From Lepidostoma basale (taxonomy: Eukaryota > Arthropoda > Insecta > Trichoptera > Lepidostomatidae): 64,000 nt of DNA. A model generated the notes under the pieces. The model saw only the letters and a list, made by a program, of their open reading frames with translations, did no database searches and was not told the origin of the DNA. Made by a program: the position numbers and the translations under genes. Of the stretch, positions 1 through 11,688 are shown in pieces. The stretch lies in contig JAHDVF020001468.1 in assembly GCA_022606425.2 (NCBI GenBank), positions 620,001 through 684,000 on the forward strand, written 5' to 3'. Position 1 is the stretch's first letter, and every line of letters begins with the position of its first letter.

Positions 1-365
1 GTTACCAATTATTACAATCCCGCAATCAATCAATCTCCCAGTAAGCAATGGAGAAGAGGATTTTGAACATCTGTCTATGAGACAGGAAATGAAATCAGTG
101 GATTGGAGAAAGGACCAAAGTTACCAATGTAGCGTGCAAAATAACTTCATTGAAGTGGAATTGGACCGGCCATATAGTGAGCAGAATGGACGATCAGTGG
201 ACCAGATGTATCCTGGAGTGGTGACCAAGAACCAGACCACAAGCAAGATGGTCTGATGACATCAAAAGAGTGGCAGAAGGTCAATGGCACAGAACGGTGA
301 GAGATAGAGTTGCGGAAGTCAGGAATGGAAGCCTATGTCCAACACTGGACAATAGCTGATGATGA
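1..365 (+). pseudogene. LINE reverse-transcriptase C-terminal tail, decayed
   Basis: The last part of a non-LTR retrotransposon ORF can be read from about 155, as WNWTGHIVSRMDDQW followed, after an in-frame stop, by RPQARWSDDIKRV and a terminal LCPTLDNS. The 'GH(I/V)xR..RP..RWxDD' pattern is the usual end of LINE polyproteins in insects. The copy ends in a short (GAT)n tail at 357-369, as expected for target-primed reverse transcription, and is truncated at its 5' side by the window edge. It is not functional. Confidence 0.7.
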
Positions 366-377
366 TGATTACAATCT

Positions 378-760
378 CTAATTAAGACTACGCCATTTCC
401 CCAGAGCGGTAGGCAGAAAGAATGGACCGCTGCATTGTTCTATCCTGGCATACTTCTCTCAATTCCTCTACATTCATACATAATGTCATGCACATACATA
501 AATATTTCCAACTCTTTACGTACTGACATTTAATAATTGATTGATTTGATTGTGCCACATTCTTCGTGGCCTTCCTCTATTTCTAGCTCCGTTCACGTCG
601 TTTTCACATACTTTCATCACCATTATGTCTTCATTCATTCTTTCCATGTGTCGAAACCATCTTAATGACCCTTTCATTATTTTGTTCCTAACACTTTCAT
701 TTGCACTGGATTCACTTCTCACTTCTTATATTTGCATTTGATTCTCTATCTGAGATATCT
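378..760 (-). pseudogene. LINE-T 3' fragment
   Basis: Minus-strand peptide reads ESVRNKIMKGSLRWFRHMER and GRPRRMWHNQINQLL, the C-terminal tail of the LINE-T family found more than 20 times here. The 3' end (left side) is the diagnostic 'gccatttccccagag' block that closes all copies. It is 5'-truncated and carries stops, so it is a dead copy. Confidence 0.8.
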
Positions 761-1340
761 CACTAAGAAATAACACAATTTTCCCCACATGAAGAAATAT
801 TGAGTGCATTCATGGTCTCTATGGACAATCTTTTTTCACAGTTGGGGATGATTGCACCATTTCTTACTGCAATTTAAAAAAGTAGCATATAGGTCAATCG
901 ATGCCACCTTCCTATACTTATTCAGAGTTTCTAAATTCAAGGGAGACTGAACTAAATCATCCCTAGTATAGACATTCAAAATTCATTAATTGTTCTTCAA
1001 AACCTTGACAGACAAGTTTCACTACACAGTACAACATCAGTGCAGTAGTTTTAGTCTTGTTTTATAAGTATATTCATAAAAGTAACAAAAAAATATGTAT
1101 ATAACAATTATTAAAATTTGCTTACTGGAGTTTAGTTTTCAACTCTTTTCTATACAATGTCTATTTGTATATTTCATACAGATTCAATTATCTTTATATT
1201 TTGTCCCATGTGGAATTGAACAAGTAAAATGTATATAATGCACCATAATATGTTTTATTTCTACTTTATTATATTTAAATTAATACAATTTTATACTTTC
1301 GTATAAACCATATAATTTACACAGTTTATTTTTGTAACCC

Positions 1341-1390
1341 TGACGAAGCTCCGGCAGTGAAAGCGGTCGGTTTGATAAAACAAAATAAAA
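1341..1390 (+). repeat. Decayed hammerhead-like relic
   Basis: CTGACGA is followed after 12 bases by GAAAGCGGTCGG and then GGTTTGATAAAAC. The same 'GGTTTGATAAAAC' flank follows the better site around 22387-22450, so both belong to one subfamily. The helix II arms no longer pair well and the GAAAC has become GAAAG, so it is probably inactive. Confidence 0.45.
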
Positions 1391-1729
1391 TTATGTAAAA
1401 ACAAAGTACACAAATGTAATATATATTTTTTAAATATATTTTTTCATTTACTCTATTAGAGAATATTATATGTACTTTTTTACTAATCACTGTGAACACT
1501 TATTTTAATATTATATAGCAAATATTACATGGAAGGAATATGCTATCTTAAATTTCACGAAAGAATTGTAGGCTTCCAATTTGTATTTTCCCACGTGGAC
1601 AAGAGTTCAATAATATATATTATGGCAACTTTGAATATTTTGATTGACTAACGCCTCGAAGTGAAGACTAAAATCCAGCAAACACAATTATCTAAGTTCT
1701 AATTGATACTACATACAAAAGCTGCACTG

Positions 1730-1803
1730 TTAACCCATCGGCTTACCATATTTTTTTTTAAGCACATCGCCCGATCCAGACATCGGATAAGCCGATGGGT
1801 TAT
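1730..1803. repeat. Short inverted repeat, possible miniature piggyBac-like element
   Basis: The ends TTAACCCATCGGCTTA (left) and TAAGCCGATGGGTTA (right) are perfect inverted repeats of about 15 bp enclosing about 40 bp. The left flank is TTAA, the piggyBac target; the right end is GGGTTATC, so a second full TTAA is missing. It may be a solo miniature element or a simple hairpin. Confidence 0.5.
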
Positions 1804-2929
1804 CGTTAGGGACTAAGTACACTTGGCAAGTTATTAAATAAAATTTAGAATCTATTTAAAAATCAAATTTAAAAAACACAGCACAATGTAGATTGCACAC
1901 GATTTTGCCTACTTTAGAATTTGTTCACTGGATACATATTGTAAAGTACATTATAAATAAAGTAACAAGAGTTAAGTTTAAAATAAACAAGTGCTTATAC
2001 AAAATAAAATGTGTAAAGCAATCACCTAACAATAAATGAACCAGTTTTCAAAGATCTGGAATGATTAAAAAGTAATGTAATTATTACACAATATTCCCCT
2101 TGGAATAATCCAAAATTGGGATTCGTTTTTTTTAATTTAAAATAATGAAAAAAACAAAAGAGGTGAAATAAATATTCACCAATGAAACATGGAATTTTGA
2201 CATCACGTGGATGCTTGTCAAAGTATATAAATCAATAAATAGAATGTACTATGAAAAAGTTAATATGCTATTTGTATAATGATAAAAAATAAACATTCAT
2301 GTTTAAATGATATATACGGATCTAAAAAATTAATAAAAAAAACAATTATGCTATTTTTACAGATTAATCAATACTTAAGGTTAGTAGATTACTGAGCGTT
2401 GTAAATGGAATATTACAAGACTGGTTAAATCGCGAACCTTGTTACCCACATCCTACAAATTAATGACTATAAATCATACTAGGTTATTCTTAAACAATAG
2501 TTTAATCAAGTTGTGAAAAAATCTTCATCAATTTAAAATTTATGGAATATTAAATTATATATATTTTTAAAAATCAAATGAGTTTAGTGGTTATACTGAG
2601 TAAACTTCATCACATGATGATAAGCCTACAAGTTTTCTTGACGGCTGTTATCAAAATGACTCGCATTCCTTTGCATTCTTATAATAACACAATAATGAAC
2701 TATAGTAATGTAAAATGTCATCCATTTATTTGTAAATGTGTGGTATAATAACCACAAAGTATAAACAATTGACAAGTTAAAAATACCATTTACATCAGCA
2801 GAAAAAATACATGAAGACTTCATTCAAATCAGTCACTTTGTTCAAAACTCTCTATATATAAGGGAACATTGAAATGTCAGTAAAGTGTTTTAAATTAAGT
2901 ACTTAATTTTAAATGTAGCACGATCATAT

Positions 2930-3105
2930 CAATCAAATATTAAATGTCAGCCACGTAAGGAGTCAGAGAAATCGATGTGCATAACACAATTTATGAATGT
3001 TGAAGAATAACAGTAGAAGTATGTCAGGAAAGAACAGTGTAGTCCAATATTTCTGCCCACCTCTTCAGAAAGACGGCGTGATGATTAGATAGTTACTTAA
3101 ATTTA
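2930..3105 (+). pseudogene. LINE-T 3' fragment
   Basis: Contains the DNA-level signatures of the LINE-T tail: 'atgaatgttgaag', 'gaagtatgtcaggaaag', 'tatttctgcccacctctt' and the terminal 'agacggcgtgatg'. It is plus oriented, 5' truncated and too decayed to translate through. Confidence 0.7.
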
Positions 3106-3265
3106 TAACCAAAACTCAGAGCAAGAGACTTAAATTCATTCCTTGTTGAAATAAATAACATTCAGCAATAATTCATATAAAACCCTAATAAATATTGAAA
3201 TAAATAATAATAGTAACTAAAGCAAGGAATAAAGTACGGAAGGGATTTTATTTTACATTTGTTAA

Positions 3266-3508
3266 CACGTTGACTGCAAAGTACTGACCAAGACAGTGGA
3301 AATGAGAGATCCAATGGTGGGGTCCTCTCCAGGTCAGGCCCTATACCGTTTGGTTTAAGTAACTAAGAACTGATGGACCTTTTCCCGATGGCTAAATCCC
3401 CTTCCTACTTACTTGAAATCGAACGGTATAGGGCCTAACCTGGACAGGAGTCCGCCGTTTGGCTTCTCTCTTTACCACTGTCCTGGTCAGTGCTCTGCAG
3501 TCAACATG
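3266..3508. mobile_element. piggyBac-like MITE
   Basis: A 243-bp element is bounded on both sides by TTAA (3262-3265 and 3509-3512), the piggyBac target duplication. Its ends are imperfect inverted repeats of about 35 bp starting CACGTTGACTGC (left) and, read on the minus strand, CATGTTGACTGC (right). The inner part is also partly self-complementary ('ccctataccgtttgg' against 'cgaacggtatagggcc'). There is no ORF, so it is non-autonomous. Confidence 0.75.
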
Positions 3509-3524
3509 TTAAATAACAAAATAT

Positions 3525-3821
3525 GAAGATGCAAATTGTTTTTTGGAAACAAAATATGGTGGTCGAGGCGTTTACAGGACGTATGACCTGTCTTTGGTTG
3601 GGTTAAGCGATCGCTTTATGAAATACAACATTCCCCATTCCGATCTACACCAGCGCCATCTATTAAGATTAGGTGTAAGCATTAAGCAGAAAATCTTTAT
3701 TAATGCAATGTGAAAGGCTACGCAATTATCATACATTGCAAGACAACGCCTGGAGATGGCTCTCCAATTTTTATGCTTATTCCACCATATTCTGTTTCCA
3801 AAAAACAATTTGCATCTTCAT
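3525..3821. repeat. Fold-back element FB, copy with both ends
   Basis: Terminal inverted repeats run from 'gaagatgcaaattg' at 3525 to its complement at 3808-3821, with 'aatatggtggtcgagg' just inside. The centre carries 'acattccccattccga', 'accagcgccatctatt' and 'gttgggttaagcgatcgc', which recur in the copies near 9290, 25645, 26680 and 28795. No ORF of its own was recognised. The family's class is unknown. Confidence 0.7.
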
Positions 3822-4418
3822 CTCTATTGAGATACAATAAATCCTTAAAATGATTAACCCGAAATGGGTAAAACACAGAATTTGTCTACAAGTATTTGTA
3901 TACATTCAAAATGTTGTAACAAAATATGATTTAATTAAATTCTAAATAAGCTATTATAATATATAAAAATAGAATATAATTATTATGCATGCATTTTGAG
4001 ATAACCTTTTTCAATGTAATAAATTAATATAAAACAATATATTGACTGAAAAATTTATGAATTATTATTTCAACAATTACAAATATATATAATATTTTTA
4101 TTATATGTATATATTATACATTGAAAATGATGTACACTTTTATAAAAATGTACTTTAGACATTAATATTTTTATCCAATACAAAAATATGTTTGTATTAT
4201 AATATGACAAATAAACCACTAATGCACTAATATCTGGTTAAAAAAATTATGTATTTATACTAATTATGTTTGTATTGAGACCATTTTATCAAGCGAAGAG
4301 TAAACAACTTATATGGACGACATGATTATGCAACAAACGTTTTGTGGGTTTGTGGCAAACTAAAATGAAATTTGCCCTCGATAGTTCCAGTTCTTATCAG
4401 TAGAGACCACTAAATTCA

Positions 4419-7275
4419 CTATGACGCACAGCCTTGCGGAATTTTTAAGGCTTTAAAATACTTGCAGAATTCTAAATGGAAATTTTTTAACAAGCCACCT
4501 TGATTTTCTTTTACACCATTTATAAGAATGGTGGGAATGAATGTTGGCTTAAGGGCATTGGTGACTTCTCCGTGCTTCTTGAGCAACTCTGCCCCCTCGG
4601 AACCCTTGGCACACTCACTTATGAGTTCTGTGTCAATACTAAATAATGATCCACACTGAAAATAAAAACAAAAAAATATTACAATTGTGGGAATATAAAA
4701 TACACACTGAAAATCCAAAAAATAATTGTGGGAGTATCAATACTGCGCCTCTGATTGACAAGTTGTGTCTGTATATTGATAAAGATATAGAGTATCATCT
4801 ACATTACAACATAATATAATAAATTGGATAGTTTATAGAACGCCATTTTTATGAATTAATCATCTCAAGGACGCTGCAGAAAATGCTCCGTTTTATGAAC
4901 TAGTACCCTCATACTAAAAATAAACATACTTAGTATGAGGGCTGCACCTAATGCAGTCCATCAACATTTACACCAGGAAAGGATAATTTTAAAATGTGTG
5001 TTTTGAGTCTCGATCTAAACTCTGATGGATTCTCAATGCACTTCATATCTGCTGGAAGATTATTCCAGACTGAAGGGCCGGCTACCGCGAAGACTCGGTC
5101 GCCAAATTTTATGTGAAGACAGCGTTTTGGAACAGTCAATCTACCGATCAAAGAAGACTTTGCTGATCGCAATGGAGACTGTCTAGTATTCAGATTATCG
5201 TTGATGCAGAGTTCAAATACATATGCTGGTGCCATTCTCTCCAACATAGCTTGTATTGTAACACAGCCAAGGTCCTGCTGGAATGCGCCCTGCTGGCCTC
5301 AGACACGCTCTCGTGCACAGACGTCTACAACCATGTCATCTCTCTCTATTCTCGCAAAAACCAATGGAGTCAAATAATAAAGTCACATGTTGGGAACTTT
5401 CATTGGTGAATTCCAAGTATATAGTATTATTAAATTGCCTTCTGAATTTCATCCCAGTTAATAATAATTAAATAAAATGTTTTTAATAACTACTTCCGTC
5501 TTTATTCCGATAGACCGGTTTCGCCTGCCAGCCTGGCAAAGTCAGTTGCTGTCGGAATAAAAACAAAAGTAGAAGTAGTTATTAAATAGTTCACATAAAT
5601 GGAAACATAAACAGTTTGTATTTTTTCGACATCCTTATAGAGTGGCAGAAATTATTTTTATTACTGCGTAATTTTCATAGACCATGAGTAAAGTGAAATA
5701 TACATCTTTAACAAGATCATTCAACAGGGTATTATTTGTATATAACAAGTAGAATAATAACCACCATCAAAATAATACATTGTTTTTATAAGCATCCTAA
5801 GAATAAATAGATATGAAACAAGTGTCTTATATTTAGGAAGTTTTAAATGTATGCCTCACCCTGGAGAGTGCTTGTTCTGGATCCATGTTGTCTTTGATCA
5901 TACAGTTCACCATCTCCAGCTGTAGTAAGGCATCTTCGGTGTGGGCAATAGTACAAGCATGGATTTTATTGGCCTGACACTCCAGCACTCCGTGCTGACA
6001 CTCAAAGTCCAACATTCCATTAGGATTAAAGAAGGTCTATAAAAAAAAAAATAAGTAAGAGCTATTATTTTGTAAATGTACACAAAGTTTGTTGAGACTA
6101 ACTATTTTGAATAGTAGATGATGGCAGAGTAACAGAAAGGATCTTCTTATTTATTTACACGTAGCAAACTTTATTGTTTTGCTTGAACAATGGTGTAAAA
6201 GTCCATATCAAATTAGATATATTGAAACTCTTATTTTAAAATAAATTAATTTCCTTTTTTTTATAAACTTGAGGCATTAACACTGTGGAATTCTATAATG
6301 CCATATTTTTTTTTTTAAATAAAACCTTGTTTTTATTTTTATTTATTTTTTGCGGCATGTCTAGAGTTTTTACACCTTCAACGTGGAGAGAATAATAGAA
6401 ACATTGTAAAACCTTCAAAACGTGTGGAGAAAACAAACTTAAAAGTGCAAAAACAAGTGTCATAAATCATTTAAGAAAAACCTAATTTATATTTTTATGG
6501 TTGACGTGTTTTTCAACTCCAAATCTACCTTGAAAGAATATTAATCAAACTCCATTTTAAAAAGAAACTGGTAAGAACATCCATTGATGGTTTATAGGAA
6601 CCTTTTAAAATTGATAATTTAAATTAAAACTTTGTTTAAACAAATCAATATTTTTTTTGTTTTTTTTTATAAAAGCAAATAAAACAGTTTCAATTACTTA
6701 TTTTTATTTCATCATTATTATTTTAAATTATAATATACATATTATTACGAAATATTAAAACATGTTTTAGAAAATGATAAAAGTAAAATAATTGTGAATA
6801 AAATTGATTGGAGTGTGTATTTATTGTAATTTGTAATATTCGTACCATCAATTTTGGGAGACCGCAATAAAATGATAATTAGATAACGCAGTTATCGCGT
6901 CAATATAAAACTAAATATAATTTACCTTGGCCTTTCCGTACGGGATCAGCATTAAAAATATGTTTTCTTTTAATTTATTATACGTTGGGAAGAGATGATG
7001 TATAAAAAAGTGTCTCGAGTCCGGACAGAGCGCTTCATAGTAAACTGAAAGTTCTATCACCTCTTCAGGAAACATAACTACATGTTCATCCTATAACAAA
7101 AATAAAAACATTGCAATGCGGTTTATTTAAAAAGTAAAAATCACATTTCAATAAATATACGTACTGACTCTATCCCAGGTGAACCGATAGGAAATAATTT
7201 ATAAGCTTGCCAAATAATTAAAGCCATTAAAAACAAAACGATAACACGAAATCTAATTGTACCCGTAGATCCCAT
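4419..7275 (-). CDS. GILT-like lysosomal thiol reductase, four exons
   Basis: Exons on the minus strand are 7165-7275, 6926-7090, 5860-6036 and 4419-4655. All three introns start GT, end AG and lie in phase 0, giving 229 codons plus stop. Exon 1 (37 codons) starts MGST and carries a hydrophobic stretch, RVIVLFLMALIIW, that acts as signal peptide or anchor. Exon 2 contains VYYEALCPDS, the thioredoxin-like active-site region, here CPDS rather than the vertebrate CXXC. Exon 3 contains CQHGVLECQANKIHAC, which fits the GILT signature CQHGx2ECx2Nx4C. Exon 4 holds the CAKGSEGAELLKKHGE and TFIPTILINGV motifs and ends GCAS. The family reduces disulfides in the endosome/lysosome and acts in insect immunity and antigen handling. 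The start is the only ATG ahead of the hydrophobic stretch. Intron 3 is invaded by a LINE and a hammerhead-like element. The identity is well supported; expression is not shown. Confidence 0.93.
4816..4902 (-). repeat. Dispersed repeat, inverted partner of 58129-58210
   Basis: The block 'cgccatttttatgaattaat' followed by 'catctcaagg.cgctg' and ending 'ttttatgaactag' is the reverse complement of 58129-58210 with only a few differences and one short indel. A weaker partial copy lies near 56360-56410. It sits in intron 3 of the GILT-like gene. The class is unknown. Right after it, 'ccctcatacta' and 'tagtatgaggg' (about 4906-4942) form a separate hairpin. Confidence 0.6.
4945..5340 (-). pseudogene. 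CR1/Jockey-like LINE C-terminal fragment in GILT intron
   Basis: A stop-free minus-strand stretch (4948-5247) ends KFGDRVFAVAGPSVWNNLP, then an FRSRLKTHIL motif. The 'GDRxFxVAxPxxWNxLP' and 'FxxxLKTHL' motifs mark the extreme C-terminus of many CR1/Jockey-type reverse transcriptases. Upstream, decayed sequence continues to about 5340. It lies in the same orientation as its host gene, inside intron 3, and has no splice sites that would recruit it as an exon. Confidence 0.7.
5486..5585 (-). repeat. Hammerhead-like inverted repeat in GILT intron
   Basis: On the minus strand CTGACTT (5539-5545) is followed by TGCCAGGCTGGCA, then GGCGAAACCGGTC. GAAAC-CG-GTC fits the short stem III of minimal hammerheads, but the CTGANGA core is altered to CTGACTT. 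The outer arms 'ataactacttccgtctt' and 'aagtagaagtagttatt' (5486-5583) are inverted repeats also seen around 61590-61673, so these two are one subfamily. Probably an inactive relic. Confidence 0.55.
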
Positions 7276-7841
7276 TTTAGCTATTATAATGAAAATAAAC
7301 TATCATAAATACAAATAATAAATAATGATTCCATAAGCTTTGATTTAATTAACAGCGTTACTTTTAAACATTTTTATAGATAATCGAGATAACCGAAATC
7401 AAACGATGCAACGTAACATCCGACGCAAACGTCATTTGAGAAATGACAGTTGTCGAACCACTCTGGTTAATTTTTTTATCTATCTAAAATATTTCATTTT
7501 ACTAGCCAGTAATATTTTTTTTGCAGTTCTTATTTTAACTTTAAAATACTCGGAGCAAAATGAAAATAAAATGTATTTATATTAAGAGCACCATCTTCAA
7601 AATAGTCTTCTTCAGTCTTTTGAGCGCTAAAGATGTGTTTAAAAATTTCTCGTGTAAGCTGTCTAAATATTCGTCGGCCTGAGACATAAAAATCGCCCCC
7701 TTATGTCTCTCACGACATTAGGAGGGACGTGTCCGTATGTATTTATAACAACTGTATACTTTTTCAATACCATATGAAAAAGTAACAGAGGCTACGGAGA
7801 ATATCTACGAGATTTATTGTGACATAGTGATATCAGTAAAT
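7276..7841. other. Upstream flank of the GILT-like gene
   Basis: This should contain the promoter and 5' UTR of the minus-strand gene beginning at 7275, but no TATA or initiator motif can be assigned with confidence. A short perfect hairpin, GAGACATAA / TTATGTCTC, lies at 7681-7709. Nothing else is recognised. Confidence 0.4.
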
Positions 7842-8030
7842 ATCAACAATGGTTTATAATTAAATCTGGTGATTTCAGATTCGAAAATGAGCCATGTAGC
7901 GGACGAACCAACAAAATAGATTAAGTAGCCCTAAAGATTGAAAACGATCCGCGCAGACGGTCGATAAATTATCGAGAATAGTCGGTATATCCTGGTCGAG
8001 TGTTCGGAGAACCCTAAAGAAATAAATAAA
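7842..8030 (+). pseudogene. Mariner transposase N-terminal relic
   Basis: Plus-strand translation gives YQQWFIIKSGDFRFENEPCS followed by GRTNKID, which matches the conserved 'WFxxFxSGDFxxEDxPRSGRPxKID' link between the two helix-turn-helix halves of mariner transposases. Stops and a shift follow within 40 codons. No inverted terminal repeats were found, so this is an isolated fragment rather than the missing part of the mariner at 32220. Confidence 0.6.
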
Positions 8031-9244
8031 AAAATGTATAAAATGTGTTTGGGTCTTATTTCTAAGAGTTCAGAATTTCAGTTTTATAGAAGCTCTTTAA
8101 ACTATCCTTTCAGACTATTTTCAGTTGAAATCTGCTAGATTTTATGAAAAGGGAAGTTGGTTGGTTTAAAGAAAAATGGATAAAGGTGAGAGATAATGAA
8201 GAAAATAATTTTGTTAAAGAGAATTTCAATAAAGTTTAAGAAAGTATTAATTATGGGTATATAATGAATTTACAAAGAAAAATCACAAACAAAAAAAACT
8301 TACCTTAATTAATTGCATTATTGCTGTGAAACTATGTTTTTTTGAATTATGAATTGAATAAATAAAAAAGCTTTTATGAAAGTAAATGTCGAAAGTATTG
8401 TTAAGATGGGAAAATAAACACAATTTAACATACAACTAGTTCAAAATATGTGGTATATGCTTGTGTGCCGATAAATTGAGCCATTAATTGAATTTAATTT
8501 GGCACATGAAATGTAGGGAAGAAGATAAAAGAAATATGACATTGAAAGATGTGTCAGAAAATACATATCTAGCAGTCCATGCTCTCTGTCAATCCCTAAG
8601 GCGACAGGGCCTCATAATTACTTAGTTTAATCGACTAGATTATTCATGAATTAGGAAAGTTTCAGATAATTTTATTGAAATATAAGATACTAGTTGCAAT
8701 CTGTGAAGTCTCGGGATTGTCTACCTTTTAAAAACTTGATTCACTGTACAATCATTATCGGCAATAAGTTTTAACTTTCATACCTGTTAAAAATTTCACA
8801 ATTAACAACACCAAATTGTTCTCCTTTTGTTTTCTACACTACTGTTATACAACAATAATCAGTACAAAATTCAAAGTAATCCAGAAACGTTCTCAGCCAT
8901 GCGCATTGGGTGCATTTCGATTTACTTTTGGAGAGAATCGAAATATTCCTCTCTCACTCTCTTGCATTAAAATATTCTCGTACTCTTTCTTGATGATGAT
9001 GATTTCGCCTATTTATATTATGATTCTTGGAAAGTGTTGATAAATAATGTTTCTTTAGGATTTTAAGCCAACTATTAAAATAAATAAGGTGATGATACAC
9101 ATTTTGAAGTTGAGGTAATCAATATTCTGCTTTCTTAATTTTTAGTTTCATTAAAAAAATATGTAATTCTGTCATCTCAATACAAATGTAAATAGTAATT
9201 TTATTGTCAGTTGTTTATTAGCAAAATTCCTGAATTGGCCTCTT
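8031..9244. other. No recognised feature
   Basis: AT-rich sequence with short open frames only. None shows splice-site-bounded coding character, and no inverted ends or tRNA-like boxes were seen. Confidence 0.5.
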
Positions 9245-9350
9245 GAGCTGGTACAATTTTTAAATAACTTCACATTTTTTAGGTCAATCTACACTAGCGC
9301 CATCTATTAAGATTACTTGTAAAAAAAATTTTTTTTCTCTTTAAGGACCC
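9245..9350 (-). repeat. Fold-back element FB, internal fragment
   Basis: The sequence 'acttcacattttttaggtc' followed by 'ctacactagcgccatctatt' and 'aagatta' matches the centre of the FB family (compare 26885-26937 and the complement of 28905-28950). Neither terminal repeat is present. Confidence 0.5.
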
Positions 9351-11139
9351 TAAGCATATAAACGACGTGATACACACACTTTGACTGTACCATTCTGCGC
9401 TATCCCGTATGTGCTTGAGAATAAATAATGTACCTAAAATATACAAACCATTAGAGATACGTATGTTTGCCAACAAAACTCGAGTAAAAGTCTTCACAAG
9501 CATGATATGTAGTTTCACAAGGGCAGGCGATAGTGTGTGGTCGAGTCTTTAACATTTCGTAATTTAAAAAAATACAACCAATATATAATGAAATTAAATG
9601 AATGAAAAAGGTGTTTTTATTTTGCACATTTCTCGGAAAGTTACCTCCAGGTAGGGCGGTTAAGCAGTTCACATCAGTATATGGGTCATTTAATACAAAT
9701 ATACATACATATTCCGGTTGATGAAACCAGAATGTAATGTTGATACATGACTTTTTATCTTCCGAATTAAACCATTAATAAATTTTCGTCTAAATTGCTC
9801 ATTAATTCTCTATTTTCAATATGATACAAATATAAAACAACTGATTTAATATGTGATGATTTATTTCTGATAAATTATTTTAATTTACATACATATTTTA
9901 TTATAACCATCATTCAAACTATCATATTTATGCCTAAAAATAGACTGTAATTTCATTTTGAAATAAGATATGTTTATTAAACTGTAAAAAAAATATACAT
10001 TAGTTATCTATAACATACAGCTTATTAAAAATAAAATTAAAAACAGTTATGATAGGATAAAAAGTACTAAAATAATTTTACTTATTGTCTTTACAAAAAA
10101 TCTATAAAGACCATTTCATTCAATTAGTACTTAATTTTTTTGTTATTGTTAAGTATTTATATTACCTTTTGAAATCAGATAAAGAAAATTAATGTTAGTT
10201 TTTATAGCAAAATTTTATTTTGATGATGGTTTATATATCAATTTTTTACATTTACATTTATTATTGATAAAAATAAAATATGTTAATAAAATGTAGAAGA
10301 TTTTACTGGTTTTGTAAATAAAAAAAATATGACAAACTGAAAAACTACAAATATTTTTGAATGATATCCATATATTAAAAAAAAAAAAAAAGAGACAAAA
10401 ATATTGCATTATTCAAAATAATTATTTTGAAACACTATTAATCACAGACTAAGGACTATCACATGTAAAATTTATAATGAAAATATTTATTTGTTAATTT
10501 ATACAAGTCAAAAATATGTTAACTCTGAATGTTATACTAATTTAAATTTTAAAAAGTTATCTACATACAGAAGTTTCCAAAGTGGGATCAATTCTAAACA
10601 TCCACAGGTTGTCATGAAATGGGTTAACTTAATGATCTTAAGACTTGGCAAAAAGCTCTGGTGAATTAAGATGACACATGGAAACACTATTTGCTTGGGT
10701 GTCGTATTGATGAATAGAGGAACAAAAGGCGTAAGATTTTCAAGGGCGAGCCTATTGGAGTGAATGTTCGTGGTCATCTTTAAAATCTGAGCTCATGTCT
10801 TATCAATTAAATTATATCTTATTCTTCATTAATCCATTTATTTAAAAATTAACGGACATGTTGATATAATTCATTATATTAATGAGAAACAAACATCTTG
10901 TGTATTATATATGTTAAGATACAACTCCCAAGATCCACTAATACATAAAACTAATATTTTTATTATTTAAGGACGACTACTTTCTACATATATGTTTTAA
11001 TGTTAAACTTACATCGATTTAGTATGAAAATATTTGAAATTTTTTTCTAACAAACAATTTGTCAAGAGTGCAATTAATAATAAGGATTTAAAGTAGAGCA
11101 TTTCGTGGAAAATCACCGGGACACCGCATTATCAATATA
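9351..11139. other. AT-rich stretch, no gene seen
   Basis: Dominated by A/T runs. The open frames are low-complexity (Phe, Ile, Lys and Asn rich) and flanked by no convincing splice signals. I see no element ends here. Confidence 0.5.
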
Positions 11140-11688
11140 CAGTACACTCCCGATTTTCCGGGGTCGGGTTAACCGGGAAGGGGAAAAAATATTTTATAAA
11201 AATAAGAATATTTCACAACAGTACTTATAATGCAAACAAAAACTCTAATCTGTCACAATGACATTGGGCGTTTAGTTCACATTTGCGCCACCGCCAACAT
11301 ACGTTTGTGGCTCTATAGTCGTGTCATAAAGTTTAGAGTTTGCAATAAAGCACCCGCAGTGTAGTTCATACTCATAAAACATTGTCATTAATTTTATTTT
11401 ACTATGAAAAAGTGTCTTACTTTCAATTGAACAAAAACTCGAAATAATTCAAAAGTTTTGAAAATGGTGCAACCGTTAAATATTTACTGAATCAATATAA
11501 TGTTGGTGAAAAAAGGGGGATGCTGCCAACATGTGCGTCTTACTAAGCAAGTAGGTGTGTGTAAGCGAGTATAGCGTAGTTTTAAAATTCTTTTTGTTTA
11601 AATTTTTTTCATGTTTTCGGATTAACGGGGAAATTGATAATACGGGATATTTTTTTACCATCCATCCCGGAAAATCAGGAGTGTACTG
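11140..11688. mobile_element. pogo/Tigger-like MITE
   Basis: A 549-bp element has inverted ends CAGTACACTCCCGATTTTCC (left) and, on the minus strand, CAGTACACTCCTGATTTTCC (right), flanked by TA on both sides (11138-11139 and 11689-11690). Ends starting CAGTA with TA duplication are typical of the pogo/Tigger branch of Tc1-mariner. No transposase frame remains. Confidence 0.8.

Larger units (their letters stand above)
761..2929. other. AT-rich intergenic stretch, no gene seen
   Basis: Low-complexity A/T-rich DNA downstream of the GILT-like gene. No open frame with coding character was found. It contains only a decayed hammerhead-like relic near 1341-1380 and a 74-bp inverted repeat at 1730-1803, both listed separately. 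Confidence 0.6.

Noticed and set aside
7842..8030. N-terminal mariner piece as the missing domain of the 32220 mariner
   Set aside because: It is 24 kb away, has no terminal repeats and is itself broken; mariners do not split in this way.
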